18,971 bases of DNA from Gammaproteobacteria bacterium (GTDB taxonomy: Bacteria > Pseudomonadota > Gammaproteobacteria > J044), in NCBI GenBank assembly GCA_003696465.1, contig RFHG01000549.1, positions 1 through 18,971 of the forward strand. The letters run 5' to 3'. The notes under the pieces are model-generated. The model was not told the origin of the DNA. It searched no databases and was given only the letters and a program-made list of their open reading frames with translations. Positions 1 through 7,061 of the stretch are shown one piece after another (within the stretch, counting starts at the first letter, position 1; each line of letters opens with the position of its first letter). The position numbers and the translations under genes are program-made.

Positions 1-4
1 GTCC

Positions 5-643
5 TCAGTCGTGGTGGGTGAAACGCGGCAGGGTGAGATTGTAGCGAATGGCCACCAGCCGGGCGACGAAGATGGCCCCGCCGGCGAGGATGGCCGCGGG
101 CGTCACGCCCATGCCTCCTTCCAGCAGGAAGATAAACAGCAAGGAGCCCGCCCAGCAGACCGTGGCGTACAGCGTACTCTGGAACACGAGTGGGGGCTCG
201 TCACTGAGCACATCGCGCAACACGCCACCCATGGTGCCGGTCATCACGCCCATGAAGCTGGCCACCAGCCAGGGGGCACCTTCCATCAGTGCGGCCAGGG
301 TCCCAGCCACGCCAAAGGCGGCCAGTCCAGCGGCATCGGGAATGAGAAAGGCATCTGCCGTGATGCGACGCAGACGGGCAACGAGGAAGATGGCCAGCGC
401 ACTGAGCAGGGAGGCGATGAAATAGCCCTGATCGACAACCCAGAACACGGGCCGGTCGAGCAGGAGGTCACGCAGCGAACCGCCACCCAGCCCGGTAGTG
501 ATGGCAATCATCACCACTCCATAGAGATCGAAACGCTTGTAACCGGCCTTGAGCACACCCGAGGCCGAGGAGACAACAACGGCGATCAGGGTGATCCAGT
601 ACAGGCTCTGCAGCAGGACGGGTTCGGTCTGCAGCAGGTTCAT
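5..643 (-). CDS. Trimeric intracellular cation channel (TRIC) family / UPF0126 membrane protein
   Basis: A 212-residue polytopic inner-membrane protein of the UPF0126/TRIC family, which includes E. coli YadS and YicG. Bacterial TRIC homologues form trimeric monovalent-cation channels; the physiological ion here is unknown. The family's internal duplication is visible: a glycine-rich GLGGGSLRD motif at residues 51-59 followed by a DRPVFWV segment, and a second copy GTMGGVLRD at 136-144. Hydrophobic segments fill most of the rest, and the protein ends in a short polar tail. I chose the ATG at 643 because it overlaps the stop of the upstream fructokinase gene in an ATGA arrangement and because the family begins just before the first membrane segment. 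The open frame extends upstream only as a shadow of the kinase gene. The coupling suggests co-expression with the kinase and adenosyltransferase. The family is clear; the function is not. Confidence 0.9.
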   Translation of the reverse strand: MNLLQTEPVLLQSLYWITLIAVVVSSASGVLKAGYKRFDLYGVVMIAITTGLGGGSLRDLLLDRPVFWVVDQGYFIASLLSALAIFLVARLRRITADAFLIPDAAGLAAFGVAGTLAALMEGAPWLVASFMGVMTGTMGGVLRDVLSDEPPLVFQSTLYATVCWAGSLLFIFLLEGGMGVTPAAILAGGAIFVARLVAIRYNLTLPRFTHHD

Positions 644-1563
644 GAGACGGCCTCCTTCCCCAGCCAGGCGGCACCGCGCACGCCGCTGGAATCTCCGTGC
701 ACCGGCGGCAGCAGCCGCGTGCGCACCGTATCCGAGAACACCCACTCGGTCCAACGCAAGGGCACACGCTCGTAGAGGGCCGTGATGTTGGACATGCCCC
801 CGCCCAGGACGATGACGTCCGGGTCGAGGATATTGATGACATGGGCCAGCCCGCGGGCCAGACGGTCGGCATAGCGCTCGAGGCTCGCGGCACAGTACGA
901 ATCGCCGGCCAGGGCACGCGCCACGATTTCCTGACTCTCGAGCCGCTGTCCGCTCGTGCGCTGATGATCCCTCACCAATCCCGGGCCGGATACCCAGGTC
1001 TCCATGCATCCCCGACGCCCACAATAGCAGTCCGGACCCGGCAGTTCATCTGCCCCGGGCCAGGGCAGCGGGTTGTGACCCCATTCACCGGCGATGGCAT
1101 TGGGGCCGGTGAGTACGCGCCCATGGACCACGATGCCGGCCCCGGTTCCGGTGCCGATGATTACGCCGAACACCACCGCGGCACCCGCACCGGCGCCATC
1201 GGTCGCTTCCGACAGGGCGAAACAGTTGGCATCATTGGCCACGCGGACCGGACGGCCCAGCCGTTCGGAGAGGTCGCGATCCAGGGGATGACCGATCAGA
1301 CAGGTGGAATTGGCATTCTTGATCAGCCCGCTGGCGGGCGAGACCGCCCCGGGTGTGCCCACTCCGAGCGTGCCCCTGCGGCCCAGCTCCGCCTCGGCTG
1401 ATTCGACCAGACCGGCGATGGCCTCGATCGTGGCGCGGTAGTCTCCCTGCGGTGTCGGGATACGCCGGCGCAGACGCACCTCGCCATCGCCATCAAGGGC
1501 AATGATCTCGATCTTGGTACCGCCCAGATCGATGCCCAGGTGCAATGTCTCAGTCGTCGGCAT
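640..1563 (-). CDS. mak: ROK-family sugar kinase, fructokinase (Mak-like)
   Basis: A 307-residue cytosolic ROK kinase that phosphorylates a hexose with ATP. The phosphate-binding motif DLGGTK is at residues 12-17, and the catalytic Asp lies in the ANDANC motif (D111). The ROK zinc site is complete, with H163 in GEWGHNPLPW and C179, C181 and C186 in a CxCGxxGC motif. Long stretches, including KNANST, AGEWGHNPLPW, LDPDVIVLGGGMSN and HGDSSGVRGAAWL, follow E. coli Mak (manno(fructo)kinase), so fructose or mannose is the likely substrate. Other ROK sugar kinases cannot be excluded from sequence alone. The start overlaps the end of the adenosyltransferase gene by 14 nt, and the stop overlaps the TRIC gene start in ATGA form, so the three genes are probably one transcript. 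No sugar transporter or regulator lies beside it. Confidence 0.9.
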   Translation of the reverse strand: MPTTETLHLGIDLGGTKIEIIALDGDGEVRLRRRIPTPQGDYRATIEAIAGLVESAEAELGRRGTLGVGTPGAVSPASGLIKNANSTCLIGHPLDRDLSERLGRPVRVANDANCFALSEATDGAGAGAAVVFGVIIGTGTGAGIVVHGRVLTGPNAIAGEWGHNPLPWPGADELPGPDCYCGRRGCMETWVSGPGLVRDHQRTSGQRLESQEIVARALAGDSYCAASLERYADRLARGLAHVINILDPDVIVLGGGMSNITALYERVPLRWTEWVFSDTVRTRLLPPVHGDSSGVRGAAWLGKEAVS

Positions 1564-2122
1564 CGAGAGAGTCCCAGGGATCGAGCTGGCGCCAGATCTC
1601 CTCGTCCTGCTCGGCAGCGCGCGCGATCAGGCGCGCCAGCACGAACAGGAGATCCGAAAGCCGGTTGAGATAGCGCAGACTGGTTTCGAACACCACTTCC
1701 TCGTGTGACAGGTGTACCAGACTGCGTTCCGCACGGCGGCAGATGGCCCGCGCCAGATGGGCGCTCGCCACGGCCATGTTGCCGGCAGGCAGTACGAAGT
1801 CCTCCAGCGGCGGCAGGCGGGCATTCCAGTCCTCGATCTGCAGTTCGAGGTCGGTCACCCGATCGCGCGCGAGCAGCGCCCGATCCTCGAGGCTCAGCTC
1901 GCCGCCCAGGTCGAACAGCTCGTGCTGGATGCGGGCAAGCACCTCGTCCACACCGGCCGGGAGCGACTGGGCACGCAGCACGCCGATGACCGAATTCAGC
2001 TCGTCCACATCGCCAATGGCCTGCATGCGGGGATGATCCTTCGGCACACGCCGACCGGTACCTAGACCCGTCGTGCCATCGTCACCGGTACGCGTGACGA
2101 CCCTGCTGATGCGATTGCCCAT
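1550..2122 (-). CDS. Cob(I)alamin adenosyltransferase, PduO type
   Basis: A 190-residue PduO-family ATP:corrinoid adenosyltransferase. It transfers the 5'-deoxyadenosyl group of ATP to Co(I) corrinoid, giving adenosylcobalamin or its precursors. The N-terminal ATP-binding motif TRTGDDGTTGL is at residues 10-20. The later helices carry the family signatures AICRRAER and LNRLSDLLFVLAR. The length is usual for a single-domain PduO-type enzyme. The start is the ATG at 2122, only about 20 nt beyond the U-tract of the receptor gene's terminator. This leaves little room for a separate promoter, and no strong Shine-Dalgarno sequence is visible. Together with the riboswitch-controlled receptor just upstream it fits uptake of B12 followed by adenosylation. 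A downstream user of adenosylcobalamin is not in the window. Confidence 0.93.
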   Translation of the reverse strand: MGNRISRVVTRTGDDGTTGLGTGRRVPKDHPRMQAIGDVDELNSVIGVLRAQSLPAGVDEVLARIQHELFDLGGELSLEDRALLARDRVTDLELQIEDWNARLPPLEDFVLPAGNMAVASAHLARAICRRAERSLVHLSHEEVVFETSLRYLNRLSDLLFVLARLIARAAEQDEEIWRQLDPWDSLDADD

Positions 2123-2142
2123 GTGCTGCTCTGCCTGTAATG

Positions 2143-2167
2143 AAAAAGGGGGCCGTGAACGGCCCCC
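2143..2167 (-). terminator. Intrinsic terminator after the BtuB-like receptor gene
   Basis: On the minus strand an 8-bp perfect GC-rich stem (GGGGGCCG / CGGCCCCC) with a TTCA loop is followed directly by five T residues. It begins 24 nt after the receptor stop codon. It would end transcription from the riboswitch promoter, but it sits only 20 nt before the adenosyltransferase start, so read-through may set expression of that gene. There is no T-tract on the opposite side, so it works in one direction only. Confidence 0.9.
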
Positions 2168-2191
2168 ACATGATACCCCGGGTGGATCGCC

Positions 2192-4129
2192 TCAGAAATC
2201 GTACTGTGCGCTCAGCCAGAAGTTCCGCCCTGGTGCGGGGTAGCCATAGGCAAGCGAAGAAAGGCTGCTGTACCCTGCTGATTGCAGATAACGCTTGTCG
2301 CCCAGGTTGTTTACACGCAGAGCAAAGGTCAGCTTCCTGACCGACCAGGCAACACGCGCGTTGAACACGGCATAACCGCCCAGCTCGCCCTGTGTGTTGT
2401 CGTAGTCGCCCTGTAGATACTGGCGTCCGTTGTACAGCCCTTCGAGCAGGGTCTCCCAGCCATGTCCCCAGTCACGGTTCCAGCTTATACGGGCGGTCTG
2501 TTCGGGAACGCCGCCCACGGTATTGCCCGCAAACGCGCCACTGCGAAAGTGTGCCCGCACAAGCGAATAGCTGACATCGATCCGGTCACGGGCAAAATCA
2601 TGCCCCACATTCAGGATCAGACCGTCGCGACGGGTCGGGTCCAGATTGATGTTGTAGAAGGGAAGGCTCGGGGCCTGCGGGGCATAAGCGATCTCGTTGT
2701 CGAGAGCCAGACGATACACCGAAACACTGGTATCGACCCGGCCATGCTTCCAGTCTGCGCCCAGTTCCCACGAGACACCCTTCTGCGGTAACAGGGGCTG
2801 GCCAGGCAGGGTGTAGCCCAGCTCGTCCACGGTGGCAAAGCGGAAGTTGCCATCGCGGCGCAGGGAAAGGTGCAGGGACTCCGATACCACCCATTCCGCA
2901 CCAAGGGTCCAGACCGATACCTCTTGGCGTTCATAATCAACACTGGCGGAGCTGTTGTCCGCGCGGGCCTTGCGCCCGCCGGCTGTCAGGGACAGCGTCT
3001 TGGCAAGCGGAACACGGGCCTGGAGATAAAACGCATCCTTGTTCTGAGTGGCACGAACCGGATAAAGACCAAAGCCGGTGACATAATCCGCATCATAGCG
3101 CCCCTTGAGCCAGTCATAGCCAAGAACCATGCGAACAACCCCATAAACAGAGGGTTGTTCATAAACCAGCCTTGGCGTGAACTCGCTCTGGGTCAACAGG
3201 GAACTGTTATCATAAAGATCCGGTGCGAAACGACCTCCGGTTCGGAAGGTCTTGTCTTCCTTGCGATAGGACCACTCGGCCAGAAGGCTGAAGGCCTCGC
3301 CCAGATCCTGTTCGACTCCGGCACGGGCAAAACGATCCAGCCGATCGGTAAAGTCGTTGGCATAACCGGAAAGGGATTGGCGCGGATCATCGGCCGCTTC
3401 AGCGAGGGACAAGGCACCCGGCGTATGGAGATATTCGGACACGATCTGACCATCGAGGAAGACGCGTCCGCTGTCATGGCGATAGCCTATCGTGCCAAAC
3501 AGGTTCCGGTGATCCAGCTCGTTGTGTTCACGATAGCCATCACTCTTGCGCAACTCCGTTGCCAGCCGATACTCCAGACCGCTCTTTTGCGCCTGGGAGA
3601 GATTGGCGCGCACGCGCTTGCGCCCATAACTGCCTCCGGCAGCCTCAATGCTGGCACTCAGCTTTCCGGGCTTACGGGTAATAATGTTGATCACACCACC
3701 AACGGCCCGATCGCCATAGAGCGTCCCGGCACTGCCCTTGACGATCTCGATACGTTCGATACTTTCGAGCGGAATATTTATGAGCTGGGGACTGGCGAGC
3801 GTGATGTCATTCAGCCTGCGCCCATCGAGCAGCACAAGTGTATTGGTCGCGGAATTCTCGCCAAAACCGCGCATGGATATCTTCGTGCGTGAACCGTCTC
3901 CGAAGAGATCATCCACCACGATACCAGCAACCTTGTCCAGTACTTCGGCCAGATTGTCGGCACCCTGTGCCTGTATCTGGTCACGGCTGATAACGGTAAT
4001 ACTGGCGGGTGTTTCCTGGGCAGGCTGCTCGACGCGCGCTGCCGAGACAACCACGGTGCCCAGGTCATCGGCCGCATGGGCCAGGGGGATGGTGCCGGCA
4101 AGGGCCAGCATCAGAAGGGTTTTCTTCAT
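2192..4129 (-). CDS. btuB: TonB-dependent outer-membrane receptor, probable cobalamin/corrinoid transporter (BtuB-like)
   Basis: A 645-residue TonB-dependent receptor. The signal peptide spans residues 1-19, with likely cleavage after AHA. A TonB box-like segment (DLGTVVVSA) at 22-30 precedes the plug domain at about 36-153, which ends in the family motif YGDRAVGGVINIITRKP. The remainder is a 22-strand-type beta barrel ending in an aromatic residue (QYDF), as expected for BAM recognition. The start at 4129 is chosen for the signal peptide and for a GGAG 8 nt upstream. The open frame continues upstream to 4285 only by running through the riboswitch. The substrate is inferred mainly from the complete cobalamin riboswitch in its leader and the adjacent adenosyltransferase gene; sequence alone would also permit a siderophore or another corrinoid. 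It has its own promoter and terminator. Confidence 0.88.
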   Translation of the reverse strand: MKKTLLMLALAGTIPLAHAADDLGTVVVSAARVEQPAQETPASITVISRDQIQAQGADNLAEVLDKVAGIVVDDLFGDGSRTKISMRGFGENSATNTLVLLDGRRLNDITLASPQLINIPLESIERIEIVKGSAGTLYGDRAVGGVINIITRKPGKLSASIEAAGGSYGRKRVRANLSQAQKSGLEYRLATELRKSDGYREHNELDHRNLFGTIGYRHDSGRVFLDGQIVSEYLHTPGALSLAEAADDPRQSLSGYANDFTDRLDRFARAGVEQDLGEAFSLLAEWSYRKEDKTFRTGGRFAPDLYDNSSLLTQSEFTPRLVYEQPSVYGVVRMVLGYDWLKGRYDADYVTGFGLYPVRATQNKDAFYLQARVPLAKTLSLTAGGRKARADNSSASVDYERQEVSVWTLGAEWVVSESLHLSLRRDGNFRFATVDELGYTLPGQPLLPQKGVSWELGADWKHGRVDTSVSVYRLALDNEIAYAPQAPSLPFYNINLDPTRRDGLILNVGHDFARDRIDVSYSLVRAHFRSGAFAGNTVGGVPEQTARISWNRDWGHGWETLLEGLYNGRQYLQGDYDNTQGELGGYAVFNARVAWSVRKLTFALRVNNLGDKRYLQSAGYSSLSSLAYGYPAPGRNFWLSAQYDF

Positions 4130-4248
4130 GGTGTTCGCTCCGCAATCAGATGTTCCAATCGCGGGCAATACAGGACCACGGGCGTGCCTGCCCTGTTTCC
4201 CTTCCATCGGGATTCGTCCCGCGTTGCCCACCGCAACGCGTTCGCAAT
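4130..4248 (-). promoter_or_regulatory. Expression platform between the B12 riboswitch and btuB
   Basis: This 119-nt leader follows the riboswitch P1 stem. It contains a 7-bp hairpin (GCGTTGC / GCAACGC, 4221-4239), placed where the regulatory hairpin after P1 is expected. A 5-bp hairpin with a CGAA loop (4208-4221) follows. I see no stem followed by a U-tract, so control is more likely at translation initiation than by intrinsic termination; this is inference. A GGAG Shine-Dalgarno sequence lies 8 nt before the btuB ATG. Confidence 0.5.
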
Positions 4249-4593
4249 GCCTCGGGGCCGGTCTCCGGGCTTGGAACACCTGCAAGCCGCCTTCCCATCC
4301 GCAAGGGACAGTGGCCCAGGGAACATCTGACTAATTCCGGGCGCGGCAGATTGTATCTGACGGGTTCGAGAACAAGGCGAAGTTCGCGGCCAATAGCGCA
4401 ACTATTGGCAAGAACTTCAACACCGTTATCGGGCCTGTCAGGTGCAAGATGCGCGTCCATGAATTATTCAGAGGTTCCCGACTGGCGCAGGCCGCGCATG
4501 AGCGCCGGTTCCTTACCGTTGCGGGGGCAGCGCCGGACTCTCACCGGCTTCCCGATTATCCCCGTGCCATATTGGCACGGGGCACCCCGAGGC
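4249..4593 (-). promoter_or_regulatory. Cobalamin riboswitch (with long extra arm)
   Basis: The full aptamer can be read on the minus strand. P1 is a perfect 9-bp pairing, GCCTCGGGG (4593-4585) with CCCCGAGGC (4257-4249). The conserved 5' core spans 4548-4511 and includes GCCGGTGAGAGTCCGGC and CCCCGCAACGGTAAGG. The 3' core has GCCACTG (4315-4309), GGGAAGGC (4296-4289) and the B12 box GCCCGGAGACCGGCC (4270-4256), matching the E. coli btuB leader closely. Known members bind adenosylcobalamin or other cobalamins and repress the downstream gene. The target here is the TonB receptor gene. The two conserved halves are unusually far apart because of a 161-nt hairpin arm, listed separately. Confidence 0.95.
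4319..4479 (-). repeat. Long nested hairpin arm inside the cobalamin riboswitch
   Basis: The segment between the two conserved riboswitch halves folds on itself. Its ends (4479-4461 and 4337-4319) pair over 17 of 19 positions as GGGAAC/GTTCCC, TCTGA/TCAGA and TAATTC/GAATTA with two single mismatches. Inner stems include CTGAC/GTCAG, GAAGTTC/GAACTTC (4418-4412 with 4385-4379) and GCCAATAG/CTATTGGC (4409-4402 with 4396-4389) around a TTGCG apical loop. It occupies the variable arm of the aptamer, leaving the conserved core intact. Confidence 0.75.
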
Positions 4594-4602
4594 AGTGCGT
4601 GC

Positions 4603-4620
4603 GGGATGCCACTGCATCCC
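4603..4620 (-). other. Hairpin in the 5' leader ahead of the riboswitch
   Basis: A 7-bp perfect stem (GGGATGC / GCATCCC) with an AGTG loop lies between the inferred transcription start (about 4629) and riboswitch P1 (4593). It has no T-tract. It could stabilise the leader's 5' end or help end metE transcripts; neither is shown. Confidence 0.4.
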
Positions 4621-4635
4621 GCCACGCCGGCGCGC

Positions 4636-4664
4636 ATTGTACGCGCCCCGTCTTCCTCTGTCAG
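4636..4664 (-). promoter_or_regulatory. Sigma-70-type promoter for the riboswitch-btuB transcript
   Basis: On the minus strand, -35 CTGACA (4664-4659) and -10 TACAAT (4641-4636) are separated by exactly 17 bp, each with one mismatch to consensus. The inferred start is near 4629, about 36 nt before the riboswitch P1 stem. The -35 overlaps the metE stop codon (4663-4661), so btuB can be transcribed independently of metE. Confidence 0.65.
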
Positions 4665-6961
4665 GCGCTTGCCCGCGCAGCGAATTCCTCGCGCAGGCGC
4701 CGGGCCGCCTCGACCATGTTGTGCAGGGCCGGATCGACTTCCTCCCAGCTTCGCGTCTTCAGGCCACAGTCGGGATTGACCCACAGGCGTTCGGGCGGAA
4801 TGCGCTCCGCTGCCAGGCGCATCAGGGCCACAATCTCTTCCACCGTCGGGATGTTGGGGGAATGGATGTCGTACACGCCGGGACCAATCTCGTTCGGATA
4901 TTCGAAATTGACAAAGGCATCCAGCAGCTCCATCTGCGAACGTGAGGTCTCGATGGTGATGACATCGGCATCCATCTCCGCGATCGATTCGATGATGTCG
5001 TTGAACTCCGAGTAGCACATGTGGGTGTGGATCTGGGTTTCGTCCCGCACGCCGGAGGCGGTCAGGCGGAAGGCCCGTACGGCCCAGTCCAGGTATTCCT
5101 GCCACTGGCTGCGTCGCAGGGGCAGTCCCTCCCGCAGCGCGGCCTCGTCGATCTGGATGGCCCGTATGCCGGCCGCCTCGAGATCGAGCACCTCGTCGCG
5201 CAGGGCCAGTGCAATCTGGGCACAGGTCTCGGCCCGCGGCTGGTCATCGCGGACGAAGGACCAGTTGAGAATCGTCACCGGACCGGTGAGCATGCCCTTC
5301 ATCGGCCGCTCGGTCAGCGACTGGGCATAGCGGATCCAGTCCACGGTCATTGGCGCCGGTCGCTGGACATCGCCATAGATGATCGGCGGCTTGACGCAAC
5401 GCGATCCGTAGGACTGCACCCAGCCGAAGCGGGTAAAGGCAAAACCGTCCAGCAGTTCGCCGAAGTATTCGACCATGTCGTTGCGCTCCGGCTCGCCGTG
5501 CACCAGCATGTCGAGCCCGTATTCCTCCTGCTTGCGCACCACATGGGCGATCTCCTCGTGCATCCTGGCCACATAACCGTGCTCGTCCAGGTTGCCTTCC
5601 CGCCAGGCACGGCGTACGCCGCGAATCTCGGCCGTCTGCGGGAACGAACCGATGGTGGTGGTGGGGAACAGGCTGGGCAGATCCAGCCGCGCTCGCTGCA
5701 GGGGCCTTCTTTCCGGATAGGGCCGGTTCCGCTCGAGCAAGCTCCCGTCGATCTGCTCCAGACGCGCCCGCACCTCCGGGCGCCGGGTGCGCGGAGACTG
5801 CCGTCGTGTCTTGCCGGCCCGGCGAGCGGCATCGAGCGCCTCGGCAACTGCCGCACGGCCATCGGTCAGGGCTCGGCGCAGCACGCCGATCTCGTCCAGT
5901 TTCTGGGTGGCAAAGGCAAGCCAGGACTTGAGCTCCCCGTCGAGCTCCGTCTCCGATTCCAGATCGACCGGCACGTGCAGCAGCGAGCAGGAGGGTCCGA
6001 TCCACACACGCTCGCTGCCGATGCGCTCGACGGTACGATCCAGTGTCGTCAAGAGGGCATCGAGATCCGCCCGCCATATGTTGCGACCATCGATCAGGCC
6101 CAGTGACAGGATCTTGTAGGCCGGCAGGCGGTCGAGCACGGCATCGAGCTGTTCCGGTGCCCGCGCCAGATCGACATGCAGCCCGGCCGTGGGCAGCGAG
6201 GCGGCCAGCCCCAGATTGTCGTCCAGCGCGCCAAAGTAGGTCGTGAGCAGGAGCTTCACCGGCGCGGCCTGCAGCCGGTTGTAGGCCTTCTCGAAGGCCT
6301 GTTTCCAGGCCGTGGGCAGGTCCAGCACCAGTATCGGCTCGTCAATCTGCACCCATTCGGCCCCCAGGGCGCCCAGTTCCTCCAGCACCTCGGCATAGAC
6401 TGCCAGCAGGTCATCCAGCAGCTCCAGGCGATCGAAGGACTCGCCCTTGACCTTGGCCAGCCACAGCCAGGTAAGCGGTCCAATCAGCACCGGCTTGAAC
6501 GGAATGTCCAGGGCACGGGCCTCGCGCACCTCGTCGAAGAACTTTTGCGAGGACAGCCGAAACACCTGCCCCTTGCTCACCTCGGGCACCAGATAGTGGT
6601 AATTGGTGTCGAACCACTTGGTCATTTCGCAGGCCGCTGCCGGCTCTCCGCTCGGAGCCCGGCCGCGGGCCATGTGGAAATACAGATCGAGATCGACCTC
6701 GCCCCCCGACCAGCCGAATCGCTCGGGCACCACGCCGAACATGGCCGAATGGTCGAGCACATGGTCGTAGAAGGAGAAGTCCCCGACCGGAACCAGATCC
6801 AGCCCGGCCTGCTGCTGACGCTTCCAGTTGGCGGCGCGCAGGGCGCGTCCCTGGTCCTCGAGCTGCCCGCGGTCGATCTCCCCGCGCCAGTAGGCCTCGA
6901 GGGCAAATTTCAGTTCTCTCTGCGCACCGATGCGCGGAAAGCCAAGATTGTGTGCCTGCAT
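4661..6961 (-). CDS. metE: Cobalamin-independent methionine synthase (5-methyltetrahydropteroyltriglutamate-homocysteine methyltransferase)
   Basis: A 766-residue MetE, the last enzyme of methionine synthesis, which moves a methyl group from methyltetrahydrofolate polyglutamate to homocysteine without B12. The N-terminal domain begins with the family motif LGFPRIG. The C-terminal catalytic domain contains all four zinc ligands, H647, C649, E671 and C732. Their spacing (+2, +22, +61) is identical to H641, C643, E665 and C726 of the E. coli enzyme. The length is usual for full-length two-domain MetE. The start codon at 6961 has a GGAG about 9 nt upstream. metR is divergent, and two MetR-type palindromes lie in the shared intergenic region, so MetR with homocysteine is the likely activator. 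No B12 riboswitch precedes this gene; the one nearby lies downstream and serves btuB. Confidence 0.98.
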   Translation of the reverse strand: MQAHNLGFPRIGAQRELKFALEAYWRGEIDRGQLEDQGRALRAANWKRQQQAGLDLVPVGDFSFYDHVLDHSAMFGVVPERFGWSGGEVDLDLYFHMARGRAPSGEPAAACEMTKWFDTNYHYLVPEVSKGQVFRLSSQKFFDEVREARALDIPFKPVLIGPLTWLWLAKVKGESFDRLELLDDLLAVYAEVLEELGALGAEWVQIDEPILVLDLPTAWKQAFEKAYNRLQAAPVKLLLTTYFGALDDNLGLAASLPTAGLHVDLARAPEQLDAVLDRLPAYKILSLGLIDGRNIWRADLDALLTTLDRTVERIGSERVWIGPSCSLLHVPVDLESETELDGELKSWLAFATQKLDEIGVLRRALTDGRAAVAEALDAARRAGKTRRQSPRTRRPEVRARLEQIDGSLLERNRPYPERRPLQRARLDLPSLFPTTTIGSFPQTAEIRGVRRAWREGNLDEHGYVARMHEEIAHVVRKQEEYGLDMLVHGEPERNDMVEYFGELLDGFAFTRFGWVQSYGSRCVKPPIIYGDVQRPAPMTVDWIRYAQSLTERPMKGMLTGPVTILNWSFVRDDQPRAETCAQIALALRDEVLDLEAAGIRAIQIDEAALREGLPLRRSQWQEYLDWAVRAFRLTASGVRDETQIHTHMCYSEFNDIIESIAEMDADVITIETSRSQMELLDAFVNFEYPNEIGPGVYDIHSPNIPTVEEIVALMRLAAERIPPERLWVNPDCGLKTRSWEEVDPALHNMVEAARRLREEFAARASA

Positions 6962-6985
6962 GATGCGTGCTCCGTTGACAGTTCC

Positions 6986-7015
6986 TTGACGCGGAGCAGT
7001 CTGGCGCGGAACAAT
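6986..7015 (+). promoter_or_regulatory. Candidate metR promoter
   Basis: TTGACG (6986-6991) and AACAAT (7010-7015) are separated by 18 bp, which predicts a start near 7022, inside the upstream MetR-type palindrome and about 40 nt before the metR ATG. The -10 matches consensus at four of six positions. The placement would explain MetR autorepression as known in enteric bacteria. Confidence 0.4.
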
Positions 7016-7026
7016 GATGAGCTCAA
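6998..7026 (-). promoter_or_regulatory. Candidate MetR-activated metE promoter
   Basis: On the minus strand, TTGAGC (7026-7021) and CAGACT (7003-6998) are 17 bp apart, predicting a start near 6991 and a 30-nt leader with GGAG. The -10 is weak (three of six), as expected for an activator-dependent promoter. The two MetR-type sites would then be centred near -34 and -64, the usual LysR-family activation geometry. The call rests mostly on that fit. Confidence 0.4.
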
Positions 7027-7030
7027 CTCA
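7018..7030. promoter_or_regulatory. MetR-type palindrome, imperfect site
   Basis: TGAG-N5-CTCA, one symmetric change per half from the MetR consensus TGAA-N5-TTCA; the dyad extends one base further on each side (ATGAG/CTCAT). It is centred 31 bp, about three helical turns, from the perfect site and overlaps the predicted metE -35. It is a likely weaker, activation-type half of a tandem MetR operator. Confidence 0.6.
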
Positions 7031-7048
7031 TGATTTTTAATAATTAAC

Positions 7049-7061
7049 TGAAAATAATTCA
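7049..7061. promoter_or_regulatory. MetR-binding palindrome, perfect consensus
   Basis: TGAA-AATAA-TTCA matches the published MetR consensus TGAANN(A/T)NNTTCA at every defined position. The last base is the A of the metR ATG, so MetR bound here would occlude its own translation start region and the end of its promoter. Confidence 0.8.

Noticed and set aside
2870..3892. A 340-codon plus-strand frame opposite the receptor gene
   Set aside because: It is antisense to a well-conserved TonB-dependent barrel, with no recognisable domain of its own.
4146..4460. A 104-codon minus-strand open frame and an N-terminal extension of the receptor to 4285
   Set aside because: Both run through the riboswitch core and arm, whose conserved RNA elements explain the sequence. 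The receptor signal peptide fixes its start at 4129.
4629..4647. GGCGCG/CGCGCC hairpin after metE as its terminator
   Set aside because: No T-tract, and its loop and flanks coincide with the TACAAT -10 of the riboswitch promoter, which explains it better.
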